From positions 9,873 through 73,872 of the forward strand of contig JAWXCG010000322.1 in assembly GCA_034440555.1 (NCBI GenBank): a stretch of DNA of 64,000 nt, given 5' to 3'. Position 1 is the first letter of the stretch, and each line of letters starts with the position of its first letter. This DNA is from 0-14-3-00-62-12 sp034440555. Lineage in GTDB: Bacteria; Pseudomonadota; Gammaproteobacteria; Xanthomonadales; Ahniellaceae. A program made the translations under genes and the position numbers. Shown in pieces: positions 62,653 to 64,000 of this stretch. Under the pieces are notes generated by a model, which had not been told where the DNA came from, made no database searches, and saw only the letters and a list, made by a program, of their open reading frames with translations.

Positions 62653-63347
62653 CTTTGCACTCCAGCAATTCACGTGAACCAACCCAACTGGCGAAACGAA
62701 AACTCGCCAATATCGGCGTTTGCCATTCCGGTTTACTAAAGCTCCGAAGTGCGCAGTTCGCTGCAGGGACCCAACGCATATTGCGTGCCATGTTTCCAGA
62801 CTCAAAGTTCTGTGAACGCTAGAACAACATCTGAATTCAACTGACTGCAGGCACAGTTCAGCTGGCAGCAATCGGGATTCATGGCGACCGACCTGGCGAG
62901 TAATGCAAACCCGACGGTTCAGATCGCCAATGTGCCCAACCTTGTCCAATGTGGACGACGCGCGCTGGAAAACACCACAACTTCTGCGCATCGCTTCACA
63001 TCTCGTTGACATCCTCCTAGCGCTACCGAGACTGCATACGCGCGGACAGCTGCCGGAAGGGCGCTCTGACCTACCAGCATCGCGCTTGGATAAAACCGGA
63101 ACGGCCCGCATTTCGGGCCGTTTTCGTTGGCGACTCCTGTCGTGTGGTACACCGTCGAGGTTTCGTCACCACAAAGGTACCGGCCATGCGCAGGAGGCTG
63201 CGACATGAGTCTTCAGAGTACCTTTTAGGTTGTGTCGGAAACAATTGTCAGAGTACTCTTTATATTGGGGTGGCCGGGAAACGTTCTCTGACCTCTGTTT
63301 TGACGCCTGTTTTGGTGTTTTGGTATTCCTCAATGGAGCAAAGAATT
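62653..63347. other. Long gap with a terminator, no credible gene
   Basis: About 700 bases between the GGDEF gene and a divergent secreted protein. It contains a good terminator at 63101-63124, a TTGACA at 63006-63011 without a matching -10, and a short direct repeat CAGAGTAC (63214-63221 and 63249-63256) upstream of the secreted-protein gene. I found no tRNA and no convincing small protein. Confidence 0.45.
63101..63124 (+). terminator. Orphan rho-independent terminator
   Basis: Stem ACGGCCCG/CGGGCCGT with a 5-base loop followed by TTTTCGTT on the plus strand. No plus-strand gene ends nearby, so it may close a small RNA or be left from a lost gene. Confidence 0.75.
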
Positions 63348-63907
63348 ATGACCAAGATGGTAGATTTTGGCCTGCGACTAGCGGTGGCCACCGCACTGAC
63401 CCTTGGCAGCGCCGGCATCGGTGCACAGGTAACGAGATTGGAGGCAGTTTCCTTTTCCGACTCCGCGACACTGGGGCTGCAGGCATCGAATTCTTCCGAT
63501 TTGGGATTAGGTAGTGGCTATCACGACAAGGTTTCTGCCGATGGGCGTTACACAGTGTTCGAATCGATAGCATCCAATCTGGTGCCGGGCGACATCAATG
63601 CCAATCGTGATGTCTTCCTGCACGACAACCACCTCGGCATCACCACCCGGGTGAGTGTCAGTTCTGCGGGTGTCGAAGGCAATAATGTCAGCACGCATGG
63701 CAGCATTTCGGCGGACGGGCGGTACATCACTTTCTCTTCCACCGCGACAAATTTGGTAGCCGGCGACAGCAACGGCTTTTCCGATGTTTTCGTTCGCGAC
63801 CGTGTCCTGCAGACGACCGTCCGCGTCAGTGTTTCCAGTGCTGGCTTGCAGGCCAATGGCGACAATGTGGAGCCGGTGATATCGGCCGACGGCACGGTGA
63901 TGGCGGC
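63348..63907 (+). pseudogene. Secreted TolB/WD40-like protein cut by an insertion
   Basis: ATG at 63348 (GGAG 9 bases upstream) begins a signal peptide (LRLAVATALTLGSAGIGA). Three propeller repeats of the type ISADGRYxxFSSxATNLVxGDxN with DVFVRDRVLQTT can be read. The third breaks off at ISADGTVM, where the expected AFxSxATNL is replaced by sequence leading into a transposase start. The rest of the gene is not in the window, so it is either interrupted or ends abnormally here. Confidence 0.72.
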
Positions 63908-64000
63908 CGCAGATTTGAAGTGCAACACCTTGACGAATCGTCGAGGATTGCAGCATGGACTCATACAAACACTTGTCGTTGGCGGAACGGGTAGAACTGA
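63908..64000 (+). mobile_element. Left end of a probable IS30-family element
   Basis: AGATTTGAAGTGCAAC near 63911 reads like an IS30-type terminal repeat, and 40 bases on an ATG at 63955 opens MDSYKHLSLAERVEL, the N-terminal HTH start of IS30 transposases (usual form xxYxxLSxxERxxI). The element runs off the window, so its right end and target duplication cannot be seen. Confidence 0.6.

Noticed and set aside
1..64000. CRISPR array, tRNA or rRNA genes
   Set aside because: No regularly spaced direct repeats, cloverleaf-like segments or rRNA stretches were seen by eye; a tRNA scan would be decisive.

Overview
The window is GC-rich, gene-dense DNA from a gammaproteobacterium, most likely in the Lysobacterales (Xanthomonadales). 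Three things point there: a type II secretion operon in the Xanthomonas xps order (E-F-G-H-I-J-K-L-M-N-D), a secreted protein ending in a GDGFE-type tail, and a REP palindrome of the GGGAGCGGCTTCAGCCGCG type. The assignment rests on gene order and recalled families, not on a search. Most genes lie on the minus strand in tightly packed operons with 4-base ATGA or GTGA overlaps.

Layout. 1-7.5 kb (minus): glyA, nrdR, a GNAT gene, ribD, ribE, ribB with a degenerate GTP-cyclohydrolase half, ribH, nusB and thiL (cut by the window edge). 7.6-11.9 kb (plus): two tandem TPR/SPINDLY-type GT41 glycosyltransferases, followed by a decayed DUF4915/GT41 remnant and ettA. 14.3-20.9 kb (minus): a surface-glycan export cluster with wzm, wzt, a GT2, a methyltransferase, a 611-residue protein I cannot name, and a second GT2. 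21.2-28.7 kb (minus): a parvulin, two large secreted repeat proteins and an abundant-looking secreted protein of unknown function. 28.8-41.3 kb (minus): a lipoprotein, the complete xps type II secretion operon and a four-helix membrane protein. 41.3-47.2 kb (minus): purL, dsbC, xerD. 47.4-55 kb: RDD protein, MFS-PlsC fusion, RsbW-like ATPase overlapping a TonB-dependent receptor, and an H+-pyrophosphatase. 55-64 kb: an outer-membrane barrel, a BlaI/M56 pair with twin operator dyads, a DUF2235 hydrolase, decayed regulator and efflux genes, a REC-GGDEF cyclase, and a TolB-like secreted gene cut by what looks like an IS30-family element at the window end.

How it fits together. The exported proteins of 21-29 kb, the glycan genes and the xps machine describe a cell that invests heavily in its surface and in secretion; whether the secreted proteins are xps substrates is inference.

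The most unusual signal is a series of genes that keep both ends but have lost their middles: a LytS kinase fused to a LytTR regulator (59178-60489), a 77-residue RND permease (60629-60862), a 131-residue RND adaptor (60907-61302), a DUF4915 start joined to a GT41 end (about 11955-12389), and an NYN-domain fragment that runs into the hppA terminator (54844-55125). Alongside these are a roughly 108-base repeat present three times, a MITE-like palindrome, a REP hairpin and the IS insertion. Gene decay by internal deletion, or an assembly fault that mimics it, should be settled first.
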